A DNA stretch of 64,000 bases from Bryobacterales bacterium (lineage in GTDB: Bacteria > Acidobacteriota > Terriglobia > Bryobacterales > Bryobacteraceae), in assembly GCA_947446025.1 (NCBI GenBank), contig CANFEY010000006.1, positions 1 to 64,000 of the forward strand, read 5' to 3'. The notes beneath the pieces were generated by a model. That model saw only the letters and a program-made list of their open reading frames with translations, ran no database searches and was not told the origin of the DNA. Below, in pieces: positions 10,775 to 20,777 of the stretch (its first letter is position 1; each line of letters opens with the position of its first letter). The position numbers and the translations under genes were made by a program.

Positions 10775-11491
10775 ATGACGAAGCAATTCATTCTCGACGA
10801 AATCAAGCGCACTGCGGCGGAGAACGGAGGGGCCCCGCTAGGCCACAGGAAGTTTGCCAAGGAAACGGGAATCCGCGAAGTTGACTGGTGCGGAAAACAC
10901 TGGACACGTTGGAGTGACGCCCTTCTTGAAGCTGGCCAGAATCCTAACTCCTTCATGGCTAGCTCCGATGAGGACTTCCTCGTTGACTAATTGATCGCGC
11001 TCGCCAGAGATCTCGGGCGATGGCCCGTCAAAGCAGAAATCCAAATGCGCGGGCACGCTGACCCAGGCTTCCCTAACTCTCGCACGTTCCAGACTAGAGC
11101 GTCACGTGCAGAGTGGATTCAAAAAGTCGAGGCGTTTTGCCGCGACAAGCCTGAATATGCGGATGTCCTGGCCTTACTTCCTAAGATCCCAAGATCTGCC
11201 GATACAATGCCGGAAACCTCAAGCATTCCTGCCGATGAAGGCTTCGTGTACCTCATCAGGTCCGGCCGTTACCATAAGATCGGCAGGACCAATTCCGTTG
11301 GCCAACGGGAATATGAACTAACGATTCAACTCCCAGAGAAGGCGACATTGATCCACAAGATTCGAACCGACGACCCAGGCGGCATCGAAGCATATTGGCA
11401 CAAGCGCTTCCTAGCCAAACGCACAAACGGGGAATGGTTCGAACTGGACCGACAGGACATCAACATGTTCAAGAAGCGCAAATTCATGTAG
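10775..11491 (+). pseudogene. GIY-YIG-like nuclease-family protein interrupted by one in-frame TAA (10988-10990)
   Basis: 10775-10990 and 10991-11491 are in the same frame; ...SSDEDFLVD*LIALARDLGRWPVKAEI... continues to DEGFVYLIRSGRYHKIGRTN...GIEAYWHKRFLAKRTNGEWFEL. Confidence 0.8.
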
Positions 11492-11525
11492 GCTCCTTCT
11501 CCATCACGATACAATCAAGCATTCG

Positions 11526-13952
11526 ATGCCGTCCTCTGCGGAAGATCCCCTCTATTGCGACGTTAGTTTGCCTGTGCCGATGGACCAGGCGTTCACCTAC
11601 CAGCTTCCCCTGACGCTGCGGCATCGCGTCGCAGTGGGGTGCCGGGTGCTGGTGCCGTTTGGGTCGCGGCAACTGGCGGGAGTTGTGATTGCCACGCACA
11701 ACGACGCGCCGCAGGGGAATGCGCGCGAGGCGTTGCAGCTGCTGGATGAAGATCCGGCGCTGGATGAAGACATGCTCAAGCTGGGGCGGTGGATTGCGCA
11801 CTATTATTGCGCTCCGCTGGGCGAGACGTTGCGGGCGATGACGCCGCTGGCTAGCGACGTGAAGCGGAGTAAGACGTATTCGCTGACCACGGCGGGGCGG
11901 GATGCGGCCCGCCAGCTGCTCCTGGGGGCGGATACCGAAGACCCGGCGTTGGTCATCTTGCGGATGCTGGAGTCTAAGCCATTGACTTCGACGTATCTCA
12001 CGCAGAAGATCAAGCGCGGGGCGGCGGTGTTGCGGGGCCTTGAGAAGAAGGGCTTCATCGTTTCGGAAGACTTGGCGGAGGCTCGGGATCCGCTGCGGGC
12101 ATCGGCGGCTCGGTTGCGAGTGGAGTTCTTATCGCGAACCGAAGAGAAGCTGCCAAAGCCTGAACGGGAGTTGCTCGCCTACCTGGAACTGCATCCAGGC
12201 AAGCACAATGTTCTGACGCTGGAGACGGTGCTGCCGAAGGCGAGCCCAGGGGCGCGGGCGCTGGCTCGGCGGAATTTGGTGAAGTTGTCGCTGGAGCCAG
12301 TGGCTGCCACGCTCGCGCCCGAGAAGCCGCGCTGGGCGCTGAACAAACATCAGCAGGCAGCGTACGATGCAATTGCCGAGGGCATCGCCTCCCGCGCGTT
12401 CAAGCCATTTCTGCTGGAAGGCGTAACGGGATCAGGCAAGACGGAGGTCTACCTGAACGCCATCGACGCGGCGCTGGCGGCGGGGCGCGGGGCATTGCTG
12501 CTGGTGCCGGAGATCGCGCTCACGCCGCAGGTGGCGGGACAGTTTCACCACCGCTTCGGCGACAAGGTGGCGATTCTGCATTCGGCGTTTCAGGATGCCG
12601 AACGGGCGCAGGAGTGGCGGCGGGTACGGTCGGGCGAGGCTTCCGTGGTGGTGGCGACACGTTCCGGCGTGTTCGCACCCGTGCAGAATCTGGGCCTGAT
12701 TCTGGTGGACGAAGAACACGACCAGAGCTACAAGCAGCAGGACGCGCCGCGCTACAACGGACGCGACGTGGCCGTGGTCCGGGCGCGCAACGAAGGCGCG
12801 GTGATTGTGCTCGGCTCCGCCACGCCGAGCCTGGAGACGCGGCACAACGCGGATCGCGGGAAGTACGTCCGGCTGGCGTTGCCGGAACGCATTGAGCAGC
12901 GGCCGATGCCTGAGGTCCGCTTAATCGACATGCGGCAGGAGTTTCTGGATACGCGTAAGCAGTCGACGTTTTCGCGTGCGCTGGTGGACGCGGTGACGGA
13001 GCGGCTGGCCAATGGCGAACAGGCCATGCTGATGCTGAACCGGCGCGGGTTTTCGAGCTTCGTTACGTGCCGGGCTTGTGGCGAGCGGGTGGAGTGCGCC
13101 AATTGCTCGGTCACGCTGACGTATCATCGGCGCGACCGGCGGCTGCTGTGCCACTACTGCAACTACGCGGAAAAGGTCCCGAACCGGTGTCCCAAGTGTG
13201 ACAGCGACCAGATTCAGTTTTTGGGCGTGGGTAGTGAGCGGGTGGAACAGGAACTGCACGATGCGTTTCCGAAGGCGCGCGTGGCTCGGCTAGATCGCGA
13301 CACGGTGGGCGCGAAGCGCGACTACGAAACCATCCTCACCGGCTTTCGCGACCATCATTTCGATATCCTAGTGGGCACGCAAATGATCGCGAAGGGCCAC
13401 GACATTCCGAACGTGACGCTGGTGGGCATCGTGAATGCCGACATCGGGCTGGCGATGCCGGATTTCCGCGCGGCGGAGCGGGCGTTTCAGCTGCTCACGC
13501 AAGCGGCGGGGCGCGCGGGGCGTGGAACGCAGCCGGGGATCGTGCTGCTGCAGACAGGCTTCCCTGACCACTACGCCATTGAGTGCGCGGCGGCGCAGGA
13601 TTACGAAAAGTTCTACGCGAAGGAGATCGAGTTCCGGCGGATGATGAGTTATCCTCCCTTTGGAGCGATGGCGAACGTGATCGTGCGGTCCAGCAAAGAG
13701 GAAGATGCGATTTCAAAGAGTGCGGCTCTGGGAAGGCTCATGAGTCCGGCTCCCGAGGGGATCAAGGTGTTGGGACCCGCACCCGCCGCCGTGGCGCGCG
13801 TGAAGACCGAGTACCGCTTTCAGATGCTGCTGAAGACGCACAGCCGTCCGCGATTGAACGAAGTGCTGAATGAAATCCGCAAGTTCGCAGCGGCGGAGAA
13901 GTGGAACCCAACGGCGCTAGCGATTGATGTGGACCCTCTGACCTTACTCTGA
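11526..13952 (+). CDS. priA: Primosomal protein N' (PriA helicase)
   Basis: LLEGVTGSGKTEVYLNAI, DEEHDQSYKQ, zinc-binding CRACGERVECANCSVTLTYH...LCHYC...CPKC, VGTQMIAKGHDIPNVTLVGI. Confidence 0.97.
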   Translation: MPSSAEDPLYCDVSLPVPMDQAFTYQLPLTLRHRVAVGCRVLVPFGSRQLAGVVIATHNDAPQGNAREALQLLDEDPALDEDMLKLGRWIAHYYCAPLGETLRAMTPLASDVKRSKTYSLTTAGRDAARQLLLGADTEDPALVILRMLESKPLTSTYLTQKIKRGAAVLRGLEKKGFIVSEDLAEARDPLRASAARLRVEFLSRTEEKLPKPERELLAYLELHPGKHNVLTLETVLPKASPGARALARRNLVKLSLEPVAATLAPEKPRWALNKHQQAAYDAIAEGIASRAFKPFLLEGVTGSGKTEVYLNAIDAALAAGRGALLLVPEIALTPQVAGQFHHRFGDKVAILHSAFQDAERAQEWRRVRSGEASVVVATRSGVFAPVQNLGLILVDEEHDQSYKQQDAPRYNGRDVAVVRARNEGAVIVLGSATPSLETRHNADRGKYVRLALPERIEQRPMPEVRLIDMRQEFLDTRKQSTFSRALVDAVTERLANGEQAMLMLNRRGFSSFVTCRACGERVECANCSVTLTYHRRDRRLLCHYCNYAEKVPNRCPKCDSDQIQFLGVGSERVEQELHDAFPKARVARLDRDTVGAKRDYETILTGFRDHHFDILVGTQMIAKGHDIPNVTLVGIVNADIGLAMPDFRAAERAFQLLTQAAGRAGRGTQPGIVLLQTGFPDHYAIECAAAQDYEKFYAKEIEFRRMMSYPPFGAMANVIVRSSKEEDAISKSAALGRLMSPAPEGIKVLGPAPAAVARVKTEYRFQMLLKTHSRPRLNEVLNEIRKFAAAEKWNPTALAIDVDPLTLL

Positions 13953-14722
13953 TGACTGACTGGGAACACATCCACGGAAACCTGCGTCAAGCGCTGCGCT
14001 TCTTCGGCGAAGCCACGGGCAGGGGCGAGGTCCGCGAAATCGGCGCGGCGGTGGCCATCTATGCGGGCATCGAGTATGGCGTCTTCAACATTGCGCTGCT
14101 CGATGCGGCGGAGGCGACCGGAAGCCTGGATGCATGCGCGGACTTTTTTGGACCGCACGTGCGGCGCTGGTCGGTGTGGTTGTGCGAAGACGCGTTGAAC
14201 CTCAATCAGCTGCGCGAATTGCGCGGCGGGCTGGCGAAACACCAGATGACGGAAATTTCGCGCGCGCCGGGGATGGTGCTGACGGAGTTCGCTCCGCCGC
14301 GGCGGGAATTGCCGGTGATCAAGCCGGTGCCGGTGGATACGCCGGGCCTGCGGGAAACGTTCGGCGGCCTGGCGGCGGTGTGCTTCGACATCCCGATGGG
14401 CGTCTCGCGCGAAGTCTACAATCCGGCGCGCGCGTGGAACGGAGCCTACCGCGGCTACGTCGGAATGGTGGCGGGGAGGCCTGTGGGCATCGTGGCGCTG
14501 GTACGGACGGGGACGACACTGGGCGTGTACTCGCTGGGCATCGATCCGGAAAGCCGCGGCCTGGGCTACGGTGAAGCGCTGTTGCGCGAAGCGGTTGAGG
14601 GGCAACGCGCGCGTGGCGGAGTAGAGCGGGTGGTGCTGCAATCGAGCGAATCGGGGCAGAGCCTGTACCGCCACATGGGGTTCCGGGAAGCGGCGCAGTT
14701 TTCCGTGCATTTGAAGAAGTAG
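13952..14722 (+). CDS. GNAT-family N-acetyltransferase
   Basis: C-terminal LGVYSLGIDPESRGLGYGEALLREAVEGQRARGGVERVVLQSSESGQSLYRHMGF; start overlaps priA stop. Confidence 0.85.
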   Translation: MTDWEHIHGNLRQALRFFGEATGRGEVREIGAAVAIYAGIEYGVFNIALLDAAEATGSLDACADFFGPHVRRWSVWLCEDALNLNQLRELRGGLAKHQMTEISRAPGMVLTEFAPPRRELPVIKPVPVDTPGLRETFGGLAAVCFDIPMGVSREVYNPARAWNGAYRGYVGMVAGRPVGIVALVRTGTTLGVYSLGIDPESRGLGYGEALLREAVEGQRARGGVERVVLQSSESGQSLYRHMGFREAAQFSVHLKK

Positions 14723-14733
14723 AATAGAGACGC

Positions 14734-15864
14734 ATGAGAGCGTTGCTGTTATTCACGATTGCGACCAGGCTTGCCCTTGGGCAAGTCGAATCCGAGGTGG
14801 AGAAGCACTTCGACCTGGCTGTGCAACTGAGCATCGACGGCAAGGACGCCGAGGCCATCCCTGAGTACCGCAAGGTTCTCGAATTGATGCCGGATCTTTA
14901 CGAAGCCCACATCAACCTGGGCCAAGTGCTGCTGCGGTCAAAGAATGCGGCCGAGGCCGCGCCTCACCTGAAGCGCGCGCATGAGCAGAAACCGGCGGAG
15001 TTCCGGCCCGCCTACTACTTCGCGGAGGCCCTGTTTGACCTGGCGCAGTTCGCCGAGGCGATCCCGGTTTACAGCGAGGCCGCCGCCATTGACCCGAAGT
15101 CGGCGACGGCGGAGCTCGGCTGGGGACGATCACTGGTCCATGTCGACAAACGCGCCGAGGCGACGGCGCATTACCGCAAGGCCGTAGCGCTGGATGCCGA
15201 GTTGAAGAGTTTCCTGCTGGAACTGGCTCAGGCGCACGAAGACAAGGGAGAGATGGACGCTGCGGTGACGATCTACCGCGAGTTTCCGGAGAACCCAGCG
15301 GCAACCGAGCATCTCGGACTGCTGGCGCTACGCGCGGGCCAGGACAAAGAAGCGATTGTCGCGCTGGAGCCAGTGGTGAAGTCGTCACCCACGCCTGCAA
15401 ATCGATTGGCGCTGGCGCAGGCCTACGTCCGGCAAAAAGACTTCGTGCGCGCCGAGCCGATTCTGGCAAAGCTCTCCGCGGAGTCCGGGACGTTCGACCA
15501 CAAGATGCTCTACGCGCGCGTGCTGCGCGATCAGCGAAAGATAAAAGAAGCGGCCCAGCAGTTCTATGAATCCACGAAACTGCGTCCCACGGCAGCCGAC
15601 GCGTGGAGCGAATTCGCCGGCATGCTGATCCTGGACGAACAGTTTCCGCAGGCGCTGCTGGCGCTGGACAAAGTCCGGGAATTGGGCGCGGAGAAGGACG
15701 GTCACATCTTCTTCCGGGCCACCACACTGGACCGTTTGAACCTCAAGAAAGAAGCGCTAGAATACTACCAGCGATTTCTCGAGGTGAGCAAGACGAACCC
15801 GGACCAGGAATTTCAGGCCCGGCAGCGGGCAAGGATTTTGCAGCTTGAACTCGGCAAGAGGTAG
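14734..15864 (+). CDS. Secreted tetratricopeptide repeat protein
   Basis: Signal-like N-terminus; repeated TPR-type helices (AIPEYRKVLELMPDLYEAHINLGQVLL...). Confidence 0.8.
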   Translation: MRALLLFTIATRLALGQVESEVEKHFDLAVQLSIDGKDAEAIPEYRKVLELMPDLYEAHINLGQVLLRSKNAAEAAPHLKRAHEQKPAEFRPAYYFAEALFDLAQFAEAIPVYSEAAAIDPKSATAELGWGRSLVHVDKRAEATAHYRKAVALDAELKSFLLELAQAHEDKGEMDAAVTIYREFPENPAATEHLGLLALRAGQDKEAIVALEPVVKSSPTPANRLALAQAYVRQKDFVRAEPILAKLSAESGTFDHKMLYARVLRDQRKIKEAAQQFYESTKLRPTAADAWSEFAGMLILDEQFPQALLALDKVRELGAEKDGHIFFRATTLDRLNLKKEALEYYQRFLEVSKTNPDQEFQARQRARILQLELGKR

Positions 15865-15867
15865 CGT

Positions 15868-16275
15868 ATGCATTGGGTGGCGATTTTAGCACTGGCAATC
15901 GACCTGGGCACCGTCAAGACGGAGCCAAAGCTTGAGAAGCGTAGCCAACTGGCGCTGCAATACGCCAACACGGCGCTCGATTCCGCCAAGACCGCGTATC
16001 AAGATGGCCGCTTTGAGAAAACGCAGGCGCACTTGGCCGAGGTCAGAGATGCCGTGACGCTTTCCTACGATTCACTGGTAGCCACCGGCAAGAATCCACG
16101 CAAGAGTTCGGGGCCATTCAAAGCCGCCGAAAAGGCCACGCGCGAGTTGCTGCGGAGACTCATAGGGTTCAAAGATTCTATGAGCGTGGTGGATCATCCA
16201 GTGCTGGAGCCGGTGATGGAAAACATTAAGGAAGTCCACGACCAATTACTCAGTGGAATCATGTCAGGAAAATAG
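15868..16275 (+). CDS. Hypothetical helical protein in a TPR operon
   Basis: 135-aa ORF tightly spaced after the TPR gene. Confidence 0.6.
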   Translation: MHWVAILALAIDLGTVKTEPKLEKRSQLALQYANTALDSAKTAYQDGRFEKTQAHLAEVRDAVTLSYDSLVATGKNPRKSSGPFKAAEKATRELLRRLIGFKDSMSVVDHPVLEPVMENIKEVHDQLLSGIMSGK

Positions 16276-16276
16276 G

Positions 16277-16912
16277 ATGGCCCGACGACTCCTCTTGCTA
16301 CTGCTTGCGGCCGCCCTGCTTCCCGGCGCGACTCGGGATTTTTTGACGGCGGAAGAAATTGACCAGGTGCGGGCGGCGCAGGACCCGAACATCCGCGTGC
16401 AGCTGTATCTCAAGTTCGCGCAGCAGCGGATCGCGCAGATCAACCAGCTGCTCTCGCGTGATCGCGCCGGCCGCACGGCCCTGGTGCATGACCTACTGGA
16501 AGACTACACCGGCATCGTCGAGGCGATGGATACGGTGACCGACGACGCGCTGCGGCGCAAGGTGGACATCACCAAGGGGATCGCTCTGGTAACTCCTGGA
16601 GAGCGGGAAATGCTAGCCCAACTCATGAAGGTGGAAACTTCCGCGCCTGCCGACATGGCCCGTTATGAATTCGTCCTCAAGGATGCAATGGACGTTACCC
16701 GGGACAGCATTGATCTCTACAAGGATCTGGGTGGGCGCGCGCTGGAGGTTTCGGCCAAGGACCAAAAAGAAGAAGACGCCCGCAAGGCAGGACTGGCTCC
16801 CGCAGACGCCAAGCGCGAGACCGACGACAAGGCCAAGCAACAAAAGCAGGAGCAGACGCGCAAAGCTCCCACACTGCGGCGTCCCGGCGATCCGCCCCCC
16901 AAGGGCAAGTAG
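16277..16912 (+). CDS. Hypothetical secreted helical protein
   Basis: MARRLLLLLLAAALLPGATR signal; start 1 nt after preceding stop; Lys/Glu/Gln-rich tail. Confidence 0.65.
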   Translation: MARRLLLLLLAAALLPGATRDFLTAEEIDQVRAAQDPNIRVQLYLKFAQQRIAQINQLLSRDRAGRTALVHDLLEDYTGIVEAMDTVTDDALRRKVDITKGIALVTPGEREMLAQLMKVETSAPADMARYEFVLKDAMDVTRDSIDLYKDLGGRALEVSAKDQKEEDARKAGLAPADAKRETDDKAKQQKQEQTRKAPTLRRPGDPPPKGK

Positions 16913-16914
16913 CC

Positions 16915-17985
16915 CTATGGCGCGACGTTGGCGGTGTGGATGACGCCCTCCTGTTCCCACGCGGCCAGCAGCGATCCGCCGGGCAGCGCCGCCAGATTCA
17001 CGAACGTGCCGGTAGGGCTCAGGATCTCCGCTTTCGCGGCTCCCGGTTTGAGGATCTCCAGACCTTGCGCGCCGGTCCAGGCGACGTAGACTCCTTTGGG
17101 TGTGCGGGCCAGCGCTACATCATGGCCTTCGCCCAAACGCATTTCCGGTTGTCCGGAGCGGGCCAGAAACACGTCTTTGTCGCGCCGCCACGCCGCCACG
17201 GGTTGGCCGCGATCCACCACCAAGCCGCCGCCATCCATAGGGCACGCGTTGATCTTCCAGGTCCCGGTGCCGGTGCCGGATTTTTGCGGTACCGAAAAAC
17301 TCCCGCCCGCAGCCGACCGGGTCAGATACATGTCACGGGAACCGTTGAGCGCGTTGCGGAACATGATCCAGGTCTCACCGGCGCCGGTGACTACCGATGG
17401 TCCACAGCATTCGCAAGTGGACCCACTGGGCGAGGAGTAGATTTGCGTATTCTTGGACCACGTGCGTCCGCCGTCGCTGGAGCGGGCTGCGTAGATCTGC
17501 GTTTTGCCGGTGCGCAGGTCGAGCCAGGTAGCGGTAAGGTTGCCCTGTGCATCCAGCGCGATCGAGTGGAAGCCTTCGCGCGCGGAGCCTGGAGCATCGT
17601 TCACAACGCCCTGGTGAGACCAACTCTTGCCGTGGTCGACGGAGCGCCAGAGTGTGAGATCGCCAGCCTCTGGCAAACCGTGCGCGTGTTCGCCGGTGGA
17701 AACTTTGGCACCGACGACGGCGCTGACCAGGATGGCGTCCTTGAGAATCGTCGCGCGCGGCCCGCGATGACGGCCCAGAGCGAGCGCTCCTGCATCGGCG
17801 ACCTTGACGGGCTTGGAGAACGTCTTGCCCTGGTCGGCGGAGGAGGCGAAGTACGTGGACTTTTCCGCGCCGAAGGTGAGGACGACCTGCCCCTGGTCCG
17901 CCGCGAGCTGCGGCTGGCGGTAGGGAGTCGCCGCGTTGGGCGGGTGAATCGACGCGGCCAGAATCAATGTGAGTAGCGGGTGCAT
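16915..17985 (-). CDS. Secreted BNR/sialidase-like beta-propeller protein with CECC motif
   Basis: SSDGGRTWSKN, SVDHGKSWSHQ Asp-box-like repeats; GSTCECCGPSVV. Confidence 0.75.
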   Translation of the reverse strand: MHPLLTLILAASIHPPNAATPYRQPQLAADQGQVVLTFGAEKSTYFASSADQGKTFSKPVKVADAGALALGRHRGPRATILKDAILVSAVVGAKVSTGEHAHGLPEAGDLTLWRSVDHGKSWSHQGVVNDAPGSAREGFHSIALDAQGNLTATWLDLRTGKTQIYAARSSDGGRTWSKNTQIYSSPSGSTCECCGPSVVTGAGETWIMFRNALNGSRDMYLTRSAAGGSFSVPQKSGTGTGTWKINACPMDGGGLVVDRGQPVAAWRRDKDVFLARSGQPEMRLGEGHDVALARTPKGVYVAWTGAQGLEILKPGAAKAEILSPTGTFVNLAALPGGSLLAAWEQEGVIHTANVAP

Positions 17986-17993
17986 AGAGCCTC

Positions 17994-20735
17994 CTAGAAA
18001 TTCGCGCGCGCGCCGAATTGAATCTGGCGGGCATCGAAGACGGACGTTGCTTGACCGAAGGTGGGCGCGGTGATGACGGCGTTCGGCACCGCGCGATTGG
18101 TGTGGTTCAACGAGTTGAACGCCTCCGCGATGGCCTGCACCGTCCAGCGTTCAGAAACGCGAAACAGACGGCTGAAGCGGAAGTCCAGGCTGCTGTAACC
18201 GAAGCCTCGACCGGTGTTGCGGCCAAGGCCTATGGGGCGGTCATTGGTGCTGGTATCGAAGTTGCGGTCCTGGCCCAGTTGCACGTTGAACGGCAACTGG
18301 GCCGTGTAGACGAACATCGGGGAGAGCTGCCATTGGCGCAACCACCGATTCTGGTAGGGCGATTCGAGAACTGCGCTGGCTGTCAGGCGATGCCGCTGGT
18401 CATTGTCGGAAAGCCCGCGATCGTCGCGCAGGTTGAAGTTATTCTGCGGCGTGCTGAAGAAAAAGTTGCCGACGTTGTCGATGGCTTTGGATAGGTTGTA
18501 GGACAGCCGCAAAGAAGTGCCGCGCGTGAACCGGTACTGCGCGGAGACGGCGAGGCCGTTGTAGTAGGAATCGCCTGCGCCTTCGTAGCGCGAGACGTTG
18601 CCGTAGCGCGAATCCGGACGGCCCAGGTTGGCTACGCCTTGTGCGGTCGCCTGTGCGGCACTGAGCGTGGGGACGTTGACGTTACGAGACAAGATCAGGT
18701 GCAGTCCGCGCAGCCATTGGTAGCCGGCGGTCAGTTCAAGTCCTCCGAAGCGGCGCTCGATTTCAAGTCCGGCTTGGTGGGCGTAGCTGTTCTGAATATT
18801 GCGGTCGATGGTGGTGATGTTGATGAATTGTCCGTCCGGGAATGCAGGAGCTTGGAACGGGAATACAGGCGCGCCGGCTTGGCCGAACGCCAGAAGCGCC
18901 GCGCGATACTTGCTGCCGTCACGTTGCAAAGCGTTGGAAGTCGCGCGCAGGGGGACGCGGTCGTAGAACAGGCCGTAGCTGGCGCGCACAACGGTGGAGG
19001 CGTCGGGCGACCACGCCAGGCCGAAGCGGGGTGCGATGTTGTTGCGGTCGGTCTGAATGGGTTTAGTGAGCCACTGCGTGTCATAGCGCAATCCTACTTG
19101 GACGGTCAGCCTGCGGTGGATGCGCCACTCGTCCTGCGCAAACAGCCCCAAGTTCGGGTTGGACTGGAATTGATTCGGGTCTCCGAAGGCTTGCTGGAAC
19201 GTCTGGTAGCGGCCCGCTTGAAAGCTGGCGAGGTTCGAGAAGGAATACACTGCGGCGACCTGACTGCCGGGGAAGTAAATGTTGAGGCGGTTCAGCAGCA
19301 GCCCGCCGCCGAAACGAAGCGTGTGAGCGCCGCGGATGAGAGAGAAGCTGTCATTGAGCTCTGTGAGATCGTTGTCGCGAGTGACGGGGGAGCTGGTAGA
19401 TGCACCGAAGTTCGCCACGCCGGCGATGGACACAGCGGGCCCGGTCACGTCGTTGCCGGGCGCCGAAAGACCACTGCGGGTGAACTGGAACCGCAGTTCG
19501 TTGACCGATCTGGGAGAGAGCGTCGACATCCAGTTTGCGGCGAAGGAATGATCGCGGTTGTCAAGGCGCGTGCCGCGGCTGACGTCACTGAGTCCACCCA
19601 CGCCGCGCGCGTTCGGGCTGGCGATGTCGTAGAGGGTGTAACGGGCAAAGGCCTTCTGCGTGGAACTGAATTCGTGATCGAACTTGGCGAAGTAGCTGGT
19701 CATGTCCCAGCCCGTTCCGTATTGCCCGGTGCTTATGCGCGCCCCTTTGTAGGATGGAGTGTTCTCCAGCACCGCGTTGATGGCGTCCACATGGGCGGGT
19801 GCAATGGTTACGAAGCCCGCGGCATTGCGGCGGGTCTGCTCAAAGTTGGAAAAGAGGAACGTGCGGTCCCGGCGAAGCGCTCCTCCGAGAGACGCTCCGT
19901 ACTGGGTTTGGGTGAGTGGGTCCTTGCGGGTTGCCAAAGGATTGCGGGCATCCAAGCGCTGATTGCGGAGGAAGCCGTACACGCGTCCGTGCCAGACGTT
20001 GGTGCCGGACTTGGAACTAACGTTGACCACACCCGCCGATGCTCGGCCAAACTCGGCTGTGGAACCGGAGTGAACGGTCTGGAATTCGCGGACCACTTCC
20101 TGACTGATGTAGGTTCCGGCGAGTCCGGCTGCGTCGTCGTTCAGGGAGAGGCCATCCAGCACGAAGTTGTTGTTCAAGTTGCGCTGGCTGGAGAAGGAAA
20201 TGCCGGTGCCGGGGACTGCGGACGTCTCGGCAAATTGCTGCGGCACGCCCGTGTTGGTGCGGGAGACACCGGGGACCAGCAGAGCCAGGTCGAGATAGTT
20301 GCGCCCATTGAGCGGGAGTGAATCGATCTCACGCAGGCGGACGATGCCGGCGGCCACGGCTCGCGAGGTTTCAAGAATGGGGGCCTCGGCGGAGACGGTG
20401 ATGGAAGTGCCCTGCCCCGCAACGTTTAACCGCAGCGGTAAATCCAGTTCTTGACCTACGGACACGGAGAAGGTGCGCGTAACGGGAACGAAACGAGGAT
20501 CGCGGATCTGAAGCTCATGCTCCCCTGGCGGAACGGAAAGAAAGTGATACTCGCCGGTGGGATCGGTGAGGGCGTGTTGGGTCTGCCCGCGATCCAGGTT
20601 GCGCAAGGCAATGTCGATGCCGGGCAAGGCTGCGCCGGTGGCGTCCTCCACGTGGCCGCGTAGGGACGCGGAAGAAACGCCCTGCTGGGCAAGCACGGAC
20701 AGCGCCGTGCTGAAAAGCAGTACGAGTCGGTACAT
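17994..20735 (-). CDS. TonB-dependent receptor with carboxypeptidase-regulatory-like N-terminus (Oar-like)
   Basis: SLRGHVEDATGAALPGIDIALRN; plug NGRNYLDLALLVPGVSRTN; C-terminal beta-barrel ending in FGARANF. Confidence 0.92.
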   Translation of the reverse strand: MYRLVLLFSTALSVLAQQGVSSASLRGHVEDATGAALPGIDIALRNLDRGQTQHALTDPTGEYHFLSVPPGEHELQIRDPRFVPVTRTFSVSVGQELDLPLRLNVAGQGTSITVSAEAPILETSRAVAAGIVRLREIDSLPLNGRNYLDLALLVPGVSRTNTGVPQQFAETSAVPGTGISFSSQRNLNNNFVLDGLSLNDDAAGLAGTYISQEVVREFQTVHSGSTAEFGRASAGVVNVSSKSGTNVWHGRVYGFLRNQRLDARNPLATRKDPLTQTQYGASLGGALRRDRTFLFSNFEQTRRNAAGFVTIAPAHVDAINAVLENTPSYKGARISTGQYGTGWDMTSYFAKFDHEFSSTQKAFARYTLYDIASPNARGVGGLSDVSRGTRLDNRDHSFAANWMSTLSPRSVNELRFQFTRSGLSAPGNDVTGPAVSIAGVANFGASTSSPVTRDNDLTELNDSFSLIRGAHTLRFGGGLLLNRLNIYFPGSQVAAVYSFSNLASFQAGRYQTFQQAFGDPNQFQSNPNLGLFAQDEWRIHRRLTVQVGLRYDTQWLTKPIQTDRNNIAPRFGLAWSPDASTVVRASYGLFYDRVPLRATSNALQRDGSKYRAALLAFGQAGAPVFPFQAPAFPDGQFINITTIDRNIQNSYAHQAGLEIERRFGGLELTAGYQWLRGLHLILSRNVNVPTLSAAQATAQGVANLGRPDSRYGNVSRYEGAGDSYYNGLAVSAQYRFTRGTSLRLSYNLSKAIDNVGNFFFSTPQNNFNLRDDRGLSDNDQRHRLTASAVLESPYQNRWLRQWQLSPMFVYTAQLPFNVQLGQDRNFDTSTNDRPIGLGRNTGRGFGYSSLDFRFSRLFRVSERWTVQAIAEAFNSLNHTNRAVPNAVITAPTFGQATSVFDARQIQFGARANF

Positions 20736-20777
20736 AAGTCTCCTGAAGTTTGGCTAACGAAGGTGAAAAACGTTGCG

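Noticed and set aside
10988-10990. Genetic-code reassignment of TAA
   Set aside because: TAA ends normal genes in the window (for example 44 of the window's clear ORFs were not all checked, but mqn/HTH-type genes use ordinary stops and 40-aa smORF/other genes end normally), so genome-wide recoding is not supported; local readthrough or mutation remains possible.
18639-20321. 560-aa plus-strand ORF
   Set aside because: Antisense to the TonB receptor; typical long shadow ORF of GC-rich DNA.
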